A stretch of DNA of 64,000 nucleotides from contig CAZJWC010000001.1 of the NCBI GenBank assembly GCA_964550125.1, positions 1 through 64,000 of the forward strand, read 5' to 3'. This DNA is from CAZJWC01 sp964550125. GTDB lineage: Bacteria > Bacillota > Clostridia > Christensenellales > Borkfalkiaceae. A model generated the notes under the pieces. It was given only the letters and a program-made list of their open reading frames with translations. It was not told where the DNA came from and searched no databases. This document shows positions 36,709-46,811 of the stretch, piece after piece. Position 1 is the stretch's first letter, and each line of letters opens with the position of its first letter. The translations under genes and the position numbers were made by a program.

Positions 36709-37770
36709 TTAATTGTAATACAAGTTATGCAAAAAAATCAACTGATTTTGCAGGTTTATTTTTAACTTACCTGCTTTATCTCCTTTTTTAACATTGTCAG
36801 CATCGTCAACGCAAACCTCAAAGTTTATTTCATTTGTTTCGCCTTTTTTTAAAGGGAAAACTGCTATATTTTGGGTATAGTATTCCTTGCCACCTTTATT
36901 ATATTTCGCTTGTGGGCTTGATATAATATAGTTGGTGTAATCACAAAAAGCATGATTTATCAATTCTTGGCTTCTTTCAAACATATTATATACATTAAGA
37001 ACAACACAAACAACTTTCATTTTGCCGTACGACTTAAATTTGCCCTCCTCTTGACCTGTTTGTACTCTTTCCACAGAACTAATCAAACATCTGCCTGCTT
37101 TTGTTGTATAGCCCGTTTTTACGCCGTTAGCGCCCTCACATTGTTGTAACATCTTGTTTTTATTTACTAAATATCTCTGTTCACCTTGAGAGTTGTATAT
37201 AGTTATCGATCTTGTAGACACAATCTCTTGAAATACAGGATTATTTAATGCATAACAAGTTATCAATGCTAAATCGTAAGCAGTAGTATAATGGTTTTCA
37301 TTATGCAAGCCATGAGGATTGCAAAAGTTAGAATTTTCTACTCCTATTTTTTTAGCAAATTCGTTCATACATTTTGCAAAGGCAGAAATACTTCCACTGT
37401 GATGTAATGCTAAGGCTACTGCGCTATCGTTGCCCGAACGCAGCATTAGGCAATATAATAAATCCTTTACTTTAAGTTCCTCGTTTTCTTTTAAATATAC
37501 ACTTGAACCTTCTACCCCCACTGCCTCCTTGGGAATTTTAACTGTATCATCAAGGCAACATTCCTCTACTATCAAAATGGCCGTTAAAACCTTCGTTGTG
37601 CTTGCCATTGGTAACTTCAAGTTTTTATTCTTCTCGTGGAGAATTCGCCTTGTTTGACACTCTAAAAGCACTTCGGCATAGTTTTCCTTCGCATACGCAA
37701 TATTCGCTACATTAAAAAAATTGACTGTAGAACATATTATTATTGCAAGAAAAATAACAATCTTTTTCAT
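36709..37770 (-). CDS. dacF: D-alanyl-D-alanine carboxypeptidase, DacF-like
   Basis: Penicillin-binding protein of the S11 family that trims pentapeptides in peptidoglycan. A signal peptide (about 1-27, ending at AYA) precedes the catalytic domain with STTK (Ser57, Lys60), SGN at about 112 and KTG at about 217. At 353 aa it is a little short, with a reduced C-terminal domain and no clear membrane anchor. The ATG overlaps the ytfJ stop by one base. Next to ytfJ, a role in spore cortex or forespore wall is likely. Confidence 0.9.
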   Translation of the reverse strand: MKKIVIFLAIIICSTVNFFNVANIAYAKENYAEVLLECQTRRILHEKNKNLKLPMASTTKVLTAILIVEECCLDDTVKIPKEAVGVEGSSVYLKENEELKVKDLLYCLMLRSGNDSAVALALHHSGSISAFAKCMNEFAKKIGVENSNFCNPHGLHNENHYTTAYDLALITCYALNNPVFQEIVSTRSITIYNSQGEQRYLVNKNKMLQQCEGANGVKTGYTTKAGRCLISSVERVQTGQEEGKFKSYGKMKVVCVVLNVYNMFERSQELINHAFCDYTNYIISSPQAKYNKGGKEYYTQNIAVFPLKKGETNEINFEVCVDDADNVKKGDKAGKLKINLQNQLIFLHNLYYN

Positions 37771-38159
37771 TAATTCTTATATTCTTCCTTCCCTTTCATA
37801 ATCTTTTCAATAATTGCACTTGTTTTTTCAATTAAGTTATCAAAAGGCTCATCTGTGGACCTAACCAGTTTAATTTCCTTTCCGTCATCAATGATAAAAC
37901 CAGTCGGCTTTATTGAAACGATTGCACTTGCTCCACCAGCAAATGGAATATTCTTTTTATCATCTACCACCTTAATTTCACCATATTCTCCACCACCTGT
38001 TACATAACCCATCGTTACCTTGGACACAGGTATAACTTGTGCGCCACTTGAAGTTATGATAGGCTCACCCACCACCGTTTTGGTAGAAGCAATATCTTCA
38101 AGCGTGCTTACTGAAGTATAAATTAAATCATCAATATTCTTTTTTTCTTCTATTTCCAT
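37770..38159 (-). CDS. ytfJ: Sporulation protein YtfJ/GerW family
   Basis: A 129-aa protein of the GerW (YtfJ) family, known in Bacillus as a spore component needed for full germination. The glycine-rich core (VTMGYVTGGGEYGE and FAGGASAIVSIKPTGF) is typical. It overlaps the preceding reading frame by 29 bp and dacF by one base. Confidence 0.88.
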   Translation of the reverse strand: MEIEEKKNIDDLIYTSVSTLEDIASTKTVVGEPIITSSGAQVIPVSKVTMGYVTGGGEYGEIKVVDDKKNIPFAGGASAIVSIKPTGFIIDDGKEIKLVRSTDEPFDNLIEKTSAIIEKIMKGKEEYKN

Positions 38160-38756
38160 AATTTATCACCTTTTGAATTAAAATTTTGCAAAGTGCAATG
38201 ATTAGTACAAGTCCGTTGTAAACTGCTGTAATGCTTACATTCAACTTAACTTTATCTGCACTATGTAAAAGTAGAGTTCCACTTTTATAGTCAATAAAGT
38301 TTTTCTTTTCCTTACTTATTGATAATATTATATTTGATAATATCGTACTGACTGTTGATAATAATATTTTTGTATCAGCGTTAATACCATTTCCCAACTC
38401 TATAATTTGACTAAACTCTACTATTTGAAAGCCTTTAGTTATTTCAAGTTTCTTTTTTTGAGCCAAAATTTCTTGCCATGGTAATAATACAGCGTTTGTC
38501 AAACTCAAATGAAAAACTAAACCTTTATCACAAAGGGTAACATAACCTCCATATATTTTAATAAATTTAAATAGATATAAAGAAAAACAAAGTTTTCCCG
38601 TGTTTATGTCAAAAAAAACGATAAGTTGTGTAAACATAGGAAAAAATAAAAAAAATAGAGATATAAAACAGCCAACAACAAAAAAATTTTCCATAAAAAT
38701 ATTTTTAGCAAACCTAATAAAATTATGTAATAAAAAAAGTCGCATAAGCGACTTTT

Positions 38757-38760
<4 letters not shown>
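38131..38760 (-). CDS. DUF2953-like membrane protein (YtfI-like)
   Basis: A 209-aa reading frame with a hydrophobic segment at about 23-47 and a weakly hydrophobic C-terminus. Position directly before ytfJ matches Bacillus ytfI (DUF2953), and length and layout fit, but the sequence match is weak. The start is doubtful: codons 2-9 of the longest frame form a strong terminator hairpin, so the true start may be Met6 or Met23 (38694), neither with a good ribosome binding site. Confidence 0.6.
38734..38757 (-). terminator. Terminator-like hairpin across the start of the DUF2953-like gene
   Basis: AAAAAGTCGC and GCGACTTTTT pair (10 bp) around a 4-nt loop; on the minus strand the hairpin ends in seven T. 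It sits exactly at the stop of the methionine gamma-lyase-like gene and within the first codons of the next frame, so it probably ends part of the mutS-mutL transcripts before the sporulation genes. Confidence 0.75.
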
Positions 38761-39985
<1,225 letters not shown>

Positions 39986-39992
<7 letters not shown>

Positions 39993-40894
39993 ATTTCCTC
40001 GTGTATCTTTAAGATTTTTTCAACATTATTATCTCTAGGGTTTAACCAAACTATATTAGGTAACCTTTTAAAAAGAGTAATTTGTTTTTTTGCATAATGT
40101 CTAGTATTCTTTTTTAAAGTATCTATCATATCCTCTTTTGAGTATCTTCCCTTTAAAAAGTCATAAACTTCTCTATAACCTATGCCTTGCATACATTGAC
40201 AGTTTTCATTTAATCCATTAGAAATTAAATTTTCAACTTCATCAATCAAGCCATTTTTAATCATTTCATCAACTCTTAAATTGATGCGATTATAAAGTTC
40301 TTCTCTCTCATATTGTATGGCAAACATATTATAATCGTAACGGGCAACTAAGTCTTGTTTAAAACTTGACTTTGTTTTGCCTGTACTTTCATAAATTTCT
40401 AATGCACGAATTACTCTTATAGTGTCGTTTGGGTGTAGTTTTGAAGCACTTTCTTCATCAACCTCTCTCAACATTGAGTGTAAATACAAATTTCCTTTTT
40501 CTTCAAGAATTTTACTGTACTTTTCTCTCAACTTTTCATCTCTCTCTGTATCAGCAAGGTTTTGCTCAAAAAGTACCGATTTTATATATAATCCTGTTCC
40601 ACCACAGATAATAGGAGTTTTATTCTCATTATGCAAAGAGTCAATTATCGGGCTTGCCAAATCTACATATTCGCTTACTGAAAAAGTTTGTTCAATAGTA
40701 CAAATATCAATCAAGTGATGCTTTACACCGTACATTTCTTCTACGCTTGGTTTTGCCGTACCAATATTTAAACCTTTATAGATAAGCATTGAATCGGCTG
40801 AAATAACTTCAGTATTAAGTTGTTGTGCTAAAGATACTGACAGCGAAGTTTTACCACTTGCCGTTGCACCACCAATTACTATTACCTTTTTCAC
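39986..40894 (-). CDS. miaA: tRNA dimethylallyltransferase
   Basis: Adds a dimethylallyl group to A37 of tRNAs reading UNN codons; MiaB, encoded at the head of the same operon, then methylthiolates the product. The 302-aa protein has the P-loop GGATASGKTS (8-17) and ISADSMLIYKGLNIGTAKP. The start is GTG, overlapping the mutL stop by one base. Confidence 0.95.
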
Positions 40895-42765
40895 TAAACA
40901 ATCCTTTTAAATAGTTTTTCTATCTGTGTTTTTTCTATTTTAATTGCAATAGGTCTACCATGAGGACATTTTAACCCAAAGTTTAAACTTAAACTTTCAA
41001 ATAGACTATCAATTTCATTTTGAGATAATGCCATGCCACCCTTTACTGCACTTTTGCACGCTTGCATTGCAATTCTGTCCTTAATTAGTTCCTCAAGTTT
41101 TATTCCTCTTAAAGAGGAGGTATCACTAACAAGTTCACCTAAAAAGTCGCTCAAATCAATATCTTGTAGGTCAAGAGGCACTGCTGAAATTTTATAAGTA
41201 TTTGTACCGAATTCTTCGATTTCAAAACCTATTTCTCGAATATAGTCGATTTTTTCTTGAATAAAGGCAAACTCTTGCATATTTAAATTCCAAATGTAAG
41301 GTACAAGCATAGGTTGTAATATTACATTATGGCTAGCAATACTTTTCTTCAACTTATCGTATATCAATCTCTCGTGGGCAGCGTGCTGATCAATCAAAAA
41401 AACTTCCCTTCCGTATTCATAGATCAAATATGTATTAAACAAATTGCCCTTATATTGATAAAAAGAAAAATCAATTTTTTCTTGAACAGGCTTGTTAAGG
41501 CTATCAAGATATTTTTTATTTTCTTCGTAAATATCCTGACCTTGAATTTGAGGGATTACTGATTGAGTAGTATAACTATCTACCACTGAATCGTTAAAAG
41601 TTATTCTATCAGGAAGCACCTTTTCAATTGATTCGTATTTTATAGATTTTTCTTCTTTTTTAGTCGTATTTTGTATCGAATTTAAAAAATCTCTAGTTTC
41701 CTGTGCGACTTGATTTAGTTCTTCTTTTACACTCTCTTTAACTTCTTCAGGGGTATCTGTTATAATTTCAAGTGCCGTTGCTCTACCATCAAGCACTGAA
41801 GATATAACCGAATAAATACTACCATAAATTATTTGGTTATTTGCAAATCTAACATCACTCTTGTTTGGCGTTACGTTAACGTCAACAATTTCAGTAGGAA
41901 CATTTACATATAAAACATAAAAAGGGTACTGCCTTTTCATTAAATATGATGAATAAGCATTTTGAACTGCTGATGAAATAGTAGCGTTTGTAATACATCT
42001 TCCGTTTAAAAAAACGCTTTGATAAGTTCTGTTTGACTTTGTAAAATGGGGTTTTGAAATATATCCACTTATCTCTATTCCGTTCTTAATAGTTGAAATG
42101 CAATAACAATCATGTAAAGTTTGGTTACCATAAACGGCAAGTAAGGCTTCTTCTGTACCTCCTCCGTAAGACTGCATTGAAAGTTTATCTTCAATATAAT
42201 AAGAGAAGGAAATTTCTGGGTTTGAAAGGATAAACTTTGATATTATGTTTGAAATGTCGCTTTCCTCCCCTTTATCCGTTTTCATAAACTTTTCTCTTGC
42301 AGGGGTGTTATAAAAAAGATTTCTTACTTCGATAATAGTTCCGTCAAAACCTTGACACTCTTTTACTTGTCCTATCTCTCCTCCATTACAAGAAATTTCA
42401 TAACAAAAATCACTATTTAGCGTTTTTGAACAAATTCGCACACCAGCAACTGACGAAATTGATGCCAACGCTTCACCACGAAAACCTAAAGTTGAAATTT
42501 TATATAAATCCTCAACACAGCAAAGTTTACTAGTTGCATGAGGTAAAAAGGCATTATGCAAATCTTCCTTTTCAATACCACAGCCGTCATCTTCAATCTT
42601 TATCAGTTGTTTGCCACCTTTTTCTATATAGATAGAAATATTTTTACTACCAGCGTCAATGCTATTTTCAATAAGTTCTTTTACTACTGAATAAGGTCTA
42701 TCAACAACCTCTCCTGCTGAAATACGATTATATATTGTTTTAGGTAAAATATTAATCCTTGACAT
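40894..42765 (-). CDS. mutL: DNA mismatch repair protein MutL
   Basis: Mismatch-repair ATPase, 623 aa. GHKL motifs: ELIENSIDAG, DDGCGI, TLGFRGEALASISSV. The C-terminal domain has DQHAAHERLIYDK, the metal-binding motif of endonuclease-type MutL, plus ACKSAVKGG and CPHGRPI, so nicking activity is expected and no MutH is needed. It overlaps mutS by one base. Confidence 0.95.
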   Translation of the reverse strand: MSRINILPKTIYNRISAGEVVDRPYSVVKELIENSIDAGSKNISIYIEKGGKQLIKIEDDGCGIEKEDLHNAFLPHATSKLCCVEDLYKISTLGFRGEALASISSVAGVRICSKTLNSDFCYEISCNGGEIGQVKECQGFDGTIIEVRNLFYNTPAREKFMKTDKGEESDISNIISKFILSNPEISFSYYIEDKLSMQSYGGGTEEALLAVYGNQTLHDCYCISTIKNGIEISGYISKPHFTKSNRTYQSVFLNGRCITNATISSAVQNAYSSYLMKRQYPFYVLYVNVPTEIVDVNVTPNKSDVRFANNQIIYGSIYSVISSVLDGRATALEIITDTPEEVKESVKEELNQVAQETRDFLNSIQNTTKKEEKSIKYESIEKVLPDRITFNDSVVDSYTTQSVIPQIQGQDIYEENKKYLDSLNKPVQEKIDFSFYQYKGNLFNTYLIYEYGREVFLIDQHAAHERLIYDKLKKSIASHNVILQPMLVPYIWNLNMQEFAFIQEKIDYIREIGFEIEEFGTNTYKISAVPLDLQDIDLSDFLGELVSDTSSLRGIKLEELIKDRIAMQACKSAVKGGMALSQNEIDSLFESLSLNFGLKCPHGRPIAIKIEKTQIEKLFKRIV

Positions 42766-45347
42766 TATTCCCTCACCTTTTCTATTAAATCAGATAATAT
42801 CATCATTGCTTGCATAGGAGTTAAGTTATCAATGTTGATATCATTTAAAATCAATTCAACCTCACTTTTCTCCCTTTCTGCTACTTCCTCTGCAACATCA
42901 AATTGCGTGCTTATATTTGAAAGTTTTTGATTTTCAAGTTTTTTTAGTATGACTTTTGCTCTATCTGTTATTTCCTTGGGAATACCTGCAAGAGAGGCTA
43001 CCTCGATACCAAAGCTTTTATTAGCCCCACCACGCATAATTTTACGCAAGAAAACCACACTTCCGTTCAATTCCTTAACGGCAACTTTAAAGTTCTTTAC
43101 GCCCTCAATTTTGCCCTCTAATTCTGTCAATTCATGGTAATGAGTTGCAAATAAAGTTTTTGCCTTGATTTTTTGAGTTAAATTTTCTAAAACAGCCCAA
43201 GCAATACTTAATCCATCAAAGGTACTAGTGCCACGTCCAACTTCGTCTAAAATAAGTAAACTATTTTCAGTTGCATTTTGAATTATCGTAGCAACTTCGT
43301 TCATTTCTACCATAAACGTTGACTGGTCTAAAATAAGGTTATCGCTTGCACCTATTCTTGTAAATATTTTGTCTATTACAGGGATTTTTGCACTTTTGGC
43401 AGGAACGAAGCAACCTATTTGTGCCATCAAACAGATAATTGCCGTTTGACGCAAAAATGTTGACTTACCAGCCATATTTGGACCTGTAATAATTAAAGTT
43501 CTATTTTCTTCGTTGTCTAAAATACAATCGTTAGGAACAAACCTTTCCTTTGAAATTTTTTCAACAACGGGGTGTCTTCCTTCGTAAATTTCTAGTTGCT
43601 CTGCACTTGAGCAAATTGTGGGCTTTACGTATTTATTTTCTTTTGAAACAGCCGAAAACGCACGGATACAATCAAGTAAAGCAATCGCCGAAGAAACTTC
43701 CTTTAACTCACCGATTTGGTTGTCTAGTTCGATTTTTAGCTGTTCAAATAGAGAAAGTTCTAATCTCAATGAACGTTCTTCGCTATTGAGAATTTTTTCT
43801 TCAAGTTCCTTCAATTCCTCGATTATATATCTTTCTCCATTTGCTAAGGTTTGACGGCGTTGATAATAGTAAGGTACAGAATCTTTAAAGGATTTAGAAA
43901 CTTCAATATAATAACCAAAAACTCTATTAAAGCCTATCCTAAGGGTTTTTATACCTGTTTTTTCTCTTTCCTGAGCTTCAATTTTGGCTAACATTTGTTT
44001 GCTGTTTTCTTTTATACTACGCAATTCATCAAGTTCACTAGAAAATCCTTCTGCAATAAAACCTCCCTCTTTTATGTTGACGGGAGTGTTTTCAGCAACA
44101 ATCATACTCTTTATCTTTTTAGTCAACCTTTCAAAATCGTGCAAATTATTAGAAATATCTGCAATAATCCTTGAATTAAAGCCTGCTAATTGAAACTTAA
44201 TTGAAGGTAGCAATTCAAGAGAATTAGCCAAACTAATACAATCTCTAGGAGTAATGTTACCGTTAGAAATTTTGCCTGATAATCTTTCAATATCATGCAT
44301 ACCTTCCAAAATATCGCCTAGACCAAGCATTACAACTGAAGATTTAAAAATTTCTTCAACACCATCAAGTCTATATTCAATATCTTCCTTTTTTCCAAGG
44401 GGAGATATAACCATTTTGTTTAATAGTCTAGCACCCATTGATGTTTTAGTTTTATCTAAAAGCCAAAGTAGTGAGCCGTATCTTTTACCCTCAAAAATTG
44501 TTTTGGTAAGTTCAAGATTTTTTATTGCACTACTATCTAATGTCATTGAATCGTTGGTTGTTTCAAGTTTGATGTTATCAATGTTTTTTAACGAGTGTTT
44601 TTGAGTTTCTTTTAGGTATTCAATAAGTGCTCCTGACGCACAGATACACTCCACTTTGTCATCTAATCCTAGATGTGAAAGAGACAATGTATTTAATTGA
44701 TTTTTAATAGTTGTTTGTGCTTGTTTCTCATTAAAAGCCCAAGGCACATAACAAGAAAAATTTGGCAAAATTGATCGAACAATGGCAGGATTATCTTTAC
44801 TTTCAAGCAAAAAATCGCTATTGCAAATAATTTCGTTTGCTCCAATTTTAATCAATTTGTCTATTACAATTTCGCACCCCTGACTCTTTGAAAAACTCGT
44901 AGTAAAAAACTCGCCCGTAGTAATATCTGTCCATGCAACCGCATAATGATTTCCATCAGCAAATACAGAGGCAATATAGTTATTTTTTTTATCGTCAAGC
45001 AGAGTTTCGTCAGTAAGTGTACCGGCTGTTACAACTCTTATAACATCTCGCTCAACCATTGCGTTTTTAGTCGGTTCAGTTAATTGTTCGCAAATTGCAA
45101 CTTTTTCACCAAGTGAAACAAGTTTTGCAATATAGGTGTTGCAAGCATGGTGGGGGATTCCACACATTGGTGCTCTCTCTTGTAATCCACAATCACGCCC
45201 CGTCAATGTTAAATCAAGTAATTGTGAAGCTTTTATAGCATCATCAAAAAACATCTCATAAAAGTCTCCTAAACGATAAAATATAATACAATCTTTATAT
45301 TTATCTTTTACACTTGACCAATGTTGCATCATAGGTGATAACGCCAT
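42765..45347 (-). CDS. mutS: DNA mismatch repair protein MutS
   Basis: Mismatch recognition ATPase, 860 aa. The N-terminal domain carries the mismatch-wedge region (DFYEMFFDDA with the Phe-x-Glu), the C-terminal ATPase has GPNMAGKSTFLRQ and LILDEVGRGTST. The start has AAGGAA upstream and lies 12 bp after miaB. Confidence 0.96.
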   Translation of the reverse strand: MALSPMMQHWSSVKDKYKDCIIFYRLGDFYEMFFDDAIKASQLLDLTLTGRDCGLQERAPMCGIPHHACNTYIAKLVSLGEKVAICEQLTEPTKNAMVERDVIRVVTAGTLTDETLLDDKKNNYIASVFADGNHYAVAWTDITTGEFFTTSFSKSQGCEIVIDKLIKIGANEIICNSDFLLESKDNPAIVRSILPNFSCYVPWAFNEKQAQTTIKNQLNTLSLSHLGLDDKVECICASGALIEYLKETQKHSLKNIDNIKLETTNDSMTLDSSAIKNLELTKTIFEGKRYGSLLWLLDKTKTSMGARLLNKMVISPLGKKEDIEYRLDGVEEIFKSSVVMLGLGDILEGMHDIERLSGKISNGNITPRDCISLANSLELLPSIKFQLAGFNSRIIADISNNLHDFERLTKKIKSMIVAENTPVNIKEGGFIAEGFSSELDELRSIKENSKQMLAKIEAQEREKTGIKTLRIGFNRVFGYYIEVSKSFKDSVPYYYQRRQTLANGERYIIEELKELEEKILNSEERSLRLELSLFEQLKIELDNQIGELKEVSSAIALLDCIRAFSAVSKENKYVKPTICSSAEQLEIYEGRHPVVEKISKERFVPNDCILDNEENRTLIITGPNMAGKSTFLRQTAIICLMAQIGCFVPAKSAKIPVIDKIFTRIGASDNLILDQSTFMVEMNEVATIIQNATENSLLILDEVGRGTSTFDGLSIAWAVLENLTQKIKAKTLFATHYHELTELEGKIEGVKNFKVAVKELNGSVVFLRKIMRGGANKSFGIEVASLAGIPKEITDRAKVILKKLENQKLSNISTQFDVAEEVAEREKSEVELILNDINIDNLTPMQAMMILSDLIEKVRE

Positions 45348-45359
45348 ATTTTTCCTTCC

Positions 45360-46679
45360 TTAATCTACAATTTCACCGATTAAAGAAACTCCTTTGGTTT
45401 CATTAATCTTTATATTTACAAATTCGCCTATAAGATTTTTTGCAGATTTAAAATATCCCATTTTGCCATACTCATCTCTGCCTTGATATAGGTCTTTTTC
45501 CTCGTCGTAATCTTCGCACAAAATCTCAATCGTTTTATTAAGATATGGTGCAGAATTTTCTCTTGTCAATTTATTTTGAAGTTCAACAAGACGCATAATT
45601 CTATCTTTTTTCACTTCTTCAGGTATTTGGTTTTCCATTAAGTCTGCCTTTGTACCCGAACGGCGAGAATATACAAAAGTAAATGAAGTATTAAACTTTA
45701 CTTTTTTTACAAGTTCAATAGTATCTAAAAAATCTTGTTCTGTTTCCCCAGGAAAGCCAACCATAATGTCCGAAGAAATTGAACAATCGGGGATAATTTC
45801 TCGAAGCATATTTACCTTTTTAATATAATCCTCTGCCGTGTATTTTCTATTCATATTTTTTAAAACTTCATTTGAACCTGCTTGCACGGGTAAATGAATA
45901 TAATTGCAAATATTTTTGTATTTTGCAACCACCTCTACAAGTTTTCTTGTAAAGTCTTTTGGATGACTGGTCATAAAACGTAGACGATATTTACCCTCTA
46001 TTTGAGCAAGTTTTTCAAGTAGTTCAGGGAAGGAAATTTCTTCATCATTGTCATTTCCGTATGAATTGACATTTTGACCTAAAAGAGTAATCTCTTTATA
46101 ACCATCTTTGATTAGTTTTTCAACTTCAGCAAATATTTCGTTTGAACTACGGCTACGCTCTCTGCCTCTAACATAAGGGACTATACAATAAGTGCAAAAA
46201 TTATTACAGCCGTACATAATGTTTACCCAGGCGTTTGGATAACTTGTACGAGTAATAGCACAGTTTTCGTCAATATTACGCTCTCTCTCCCAAACTTCAA
46301 TCAAAGTCTTTTTTTGCTTTTCCTTTTCGTCTAAAAGTCTACCGAATTCACTTAAATTGTGTGTTCCAAAAATAATATCAATAAAGGGGAATTTTTGCTT
46401 TAAGGCTTGGGCTTTTCCTTCTTGTTGAGTCATACAACCACAAACAGCAATAATCAAATCATCTCTGTTATGCTTCATTTTTTTTAGCATACCGATATTG
46501 CCCTCTGCGTGATTTTCAGCATTTTCTCTAATACAGCAAGTGTTAAATACAATAACATTTGCTTCCTTTTCATTTTTCGCTTTAGTATAACCTCTGCTCT
46601 CTAAAATGCCTGCCAATTTTTCAGATTCGTGAACGTTCATTTGACACCCGTAGGTGTTGATTAAATATTTCTTTTCCAT
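45360..46679 (-). CDS. miaB: tRNA-2-methylthio-N6-dimethylallyladenosine synthase
   Basis: Radical-SAM methylthiotransferase acting on i6A37 in tRNA. The N-terminal UPF0004 domain starts with YLINTYGCQMN; radical-SAM cysteines are in CNNFCTYCIVPYVRGRERSRS; a TRAM domain closes the protein. Start ATG 46679 has AAGGA 7 bases upstream; the longer frame to 46709 overlaps the promoter -10. It is the first gene of a ten-gene operon. Confidence 0.95.
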   Translation of the reverse strand: MEKKYLINTYGCQMNVHESEKLAGILESRGYTKAKNEKEANVIVFNTCCIRENAENHAEGNIGMLKKMKHNRDDLIIAVCGCMTQQEGKAQALKQKFPFIDIIFGTHNLSEFGRLLDEKEKQKKTLIEVWERERNIDENCAITRTSYPNAWVNIMYGCNNFCTYCIVPYVRGRERSRSSNEIFAEVEKLIKDGYKEITLLGQNVNSYGNDNDEEISFPELLEKLAQIEGKYRLRFMTSHPKDFTRKLVEVVAKYKNICNYIHLPVQAGSNEVLKNMNRKYTAEDYIKKVNMLREIIPDCSISSDIMVGFPGETEQDFLDTIELVKKVKFNTSFTFVYSRRSGTKADLMENQIPEEVKKDRIMRLVELQNKLTRENSAPYLNKTIEILCEDYDEEKDLYQGRDEYGKMGYFKSAKNLIGEFVNIKINETKGVSLIGEIVD

Positions 46680-46708
46680 TGTGTTTTCCTTATAAAATTT
46701 CATTTTCA

Positions 46709-46737
46709 ATTATACTATTTTTTTTATATTTATTCAA
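46709..46737 (-). promoter_or_regulatory. Promoter of the miaB-mutS-mutL operon
   Basis: Minus strand: TTGAAT (46732-46737), 17-bp spacer, perfect TATAAT (46709-46714), 30 bases before the chosen miaB start. Confidence 0.75.
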
Positions 46738-46811
46738 GCAAATAAGAGCAAATAGCTGTTTTTATGTATTGTTATTTTTTTTAAACAAATACTAATAAAA
46801 AATATAAGATT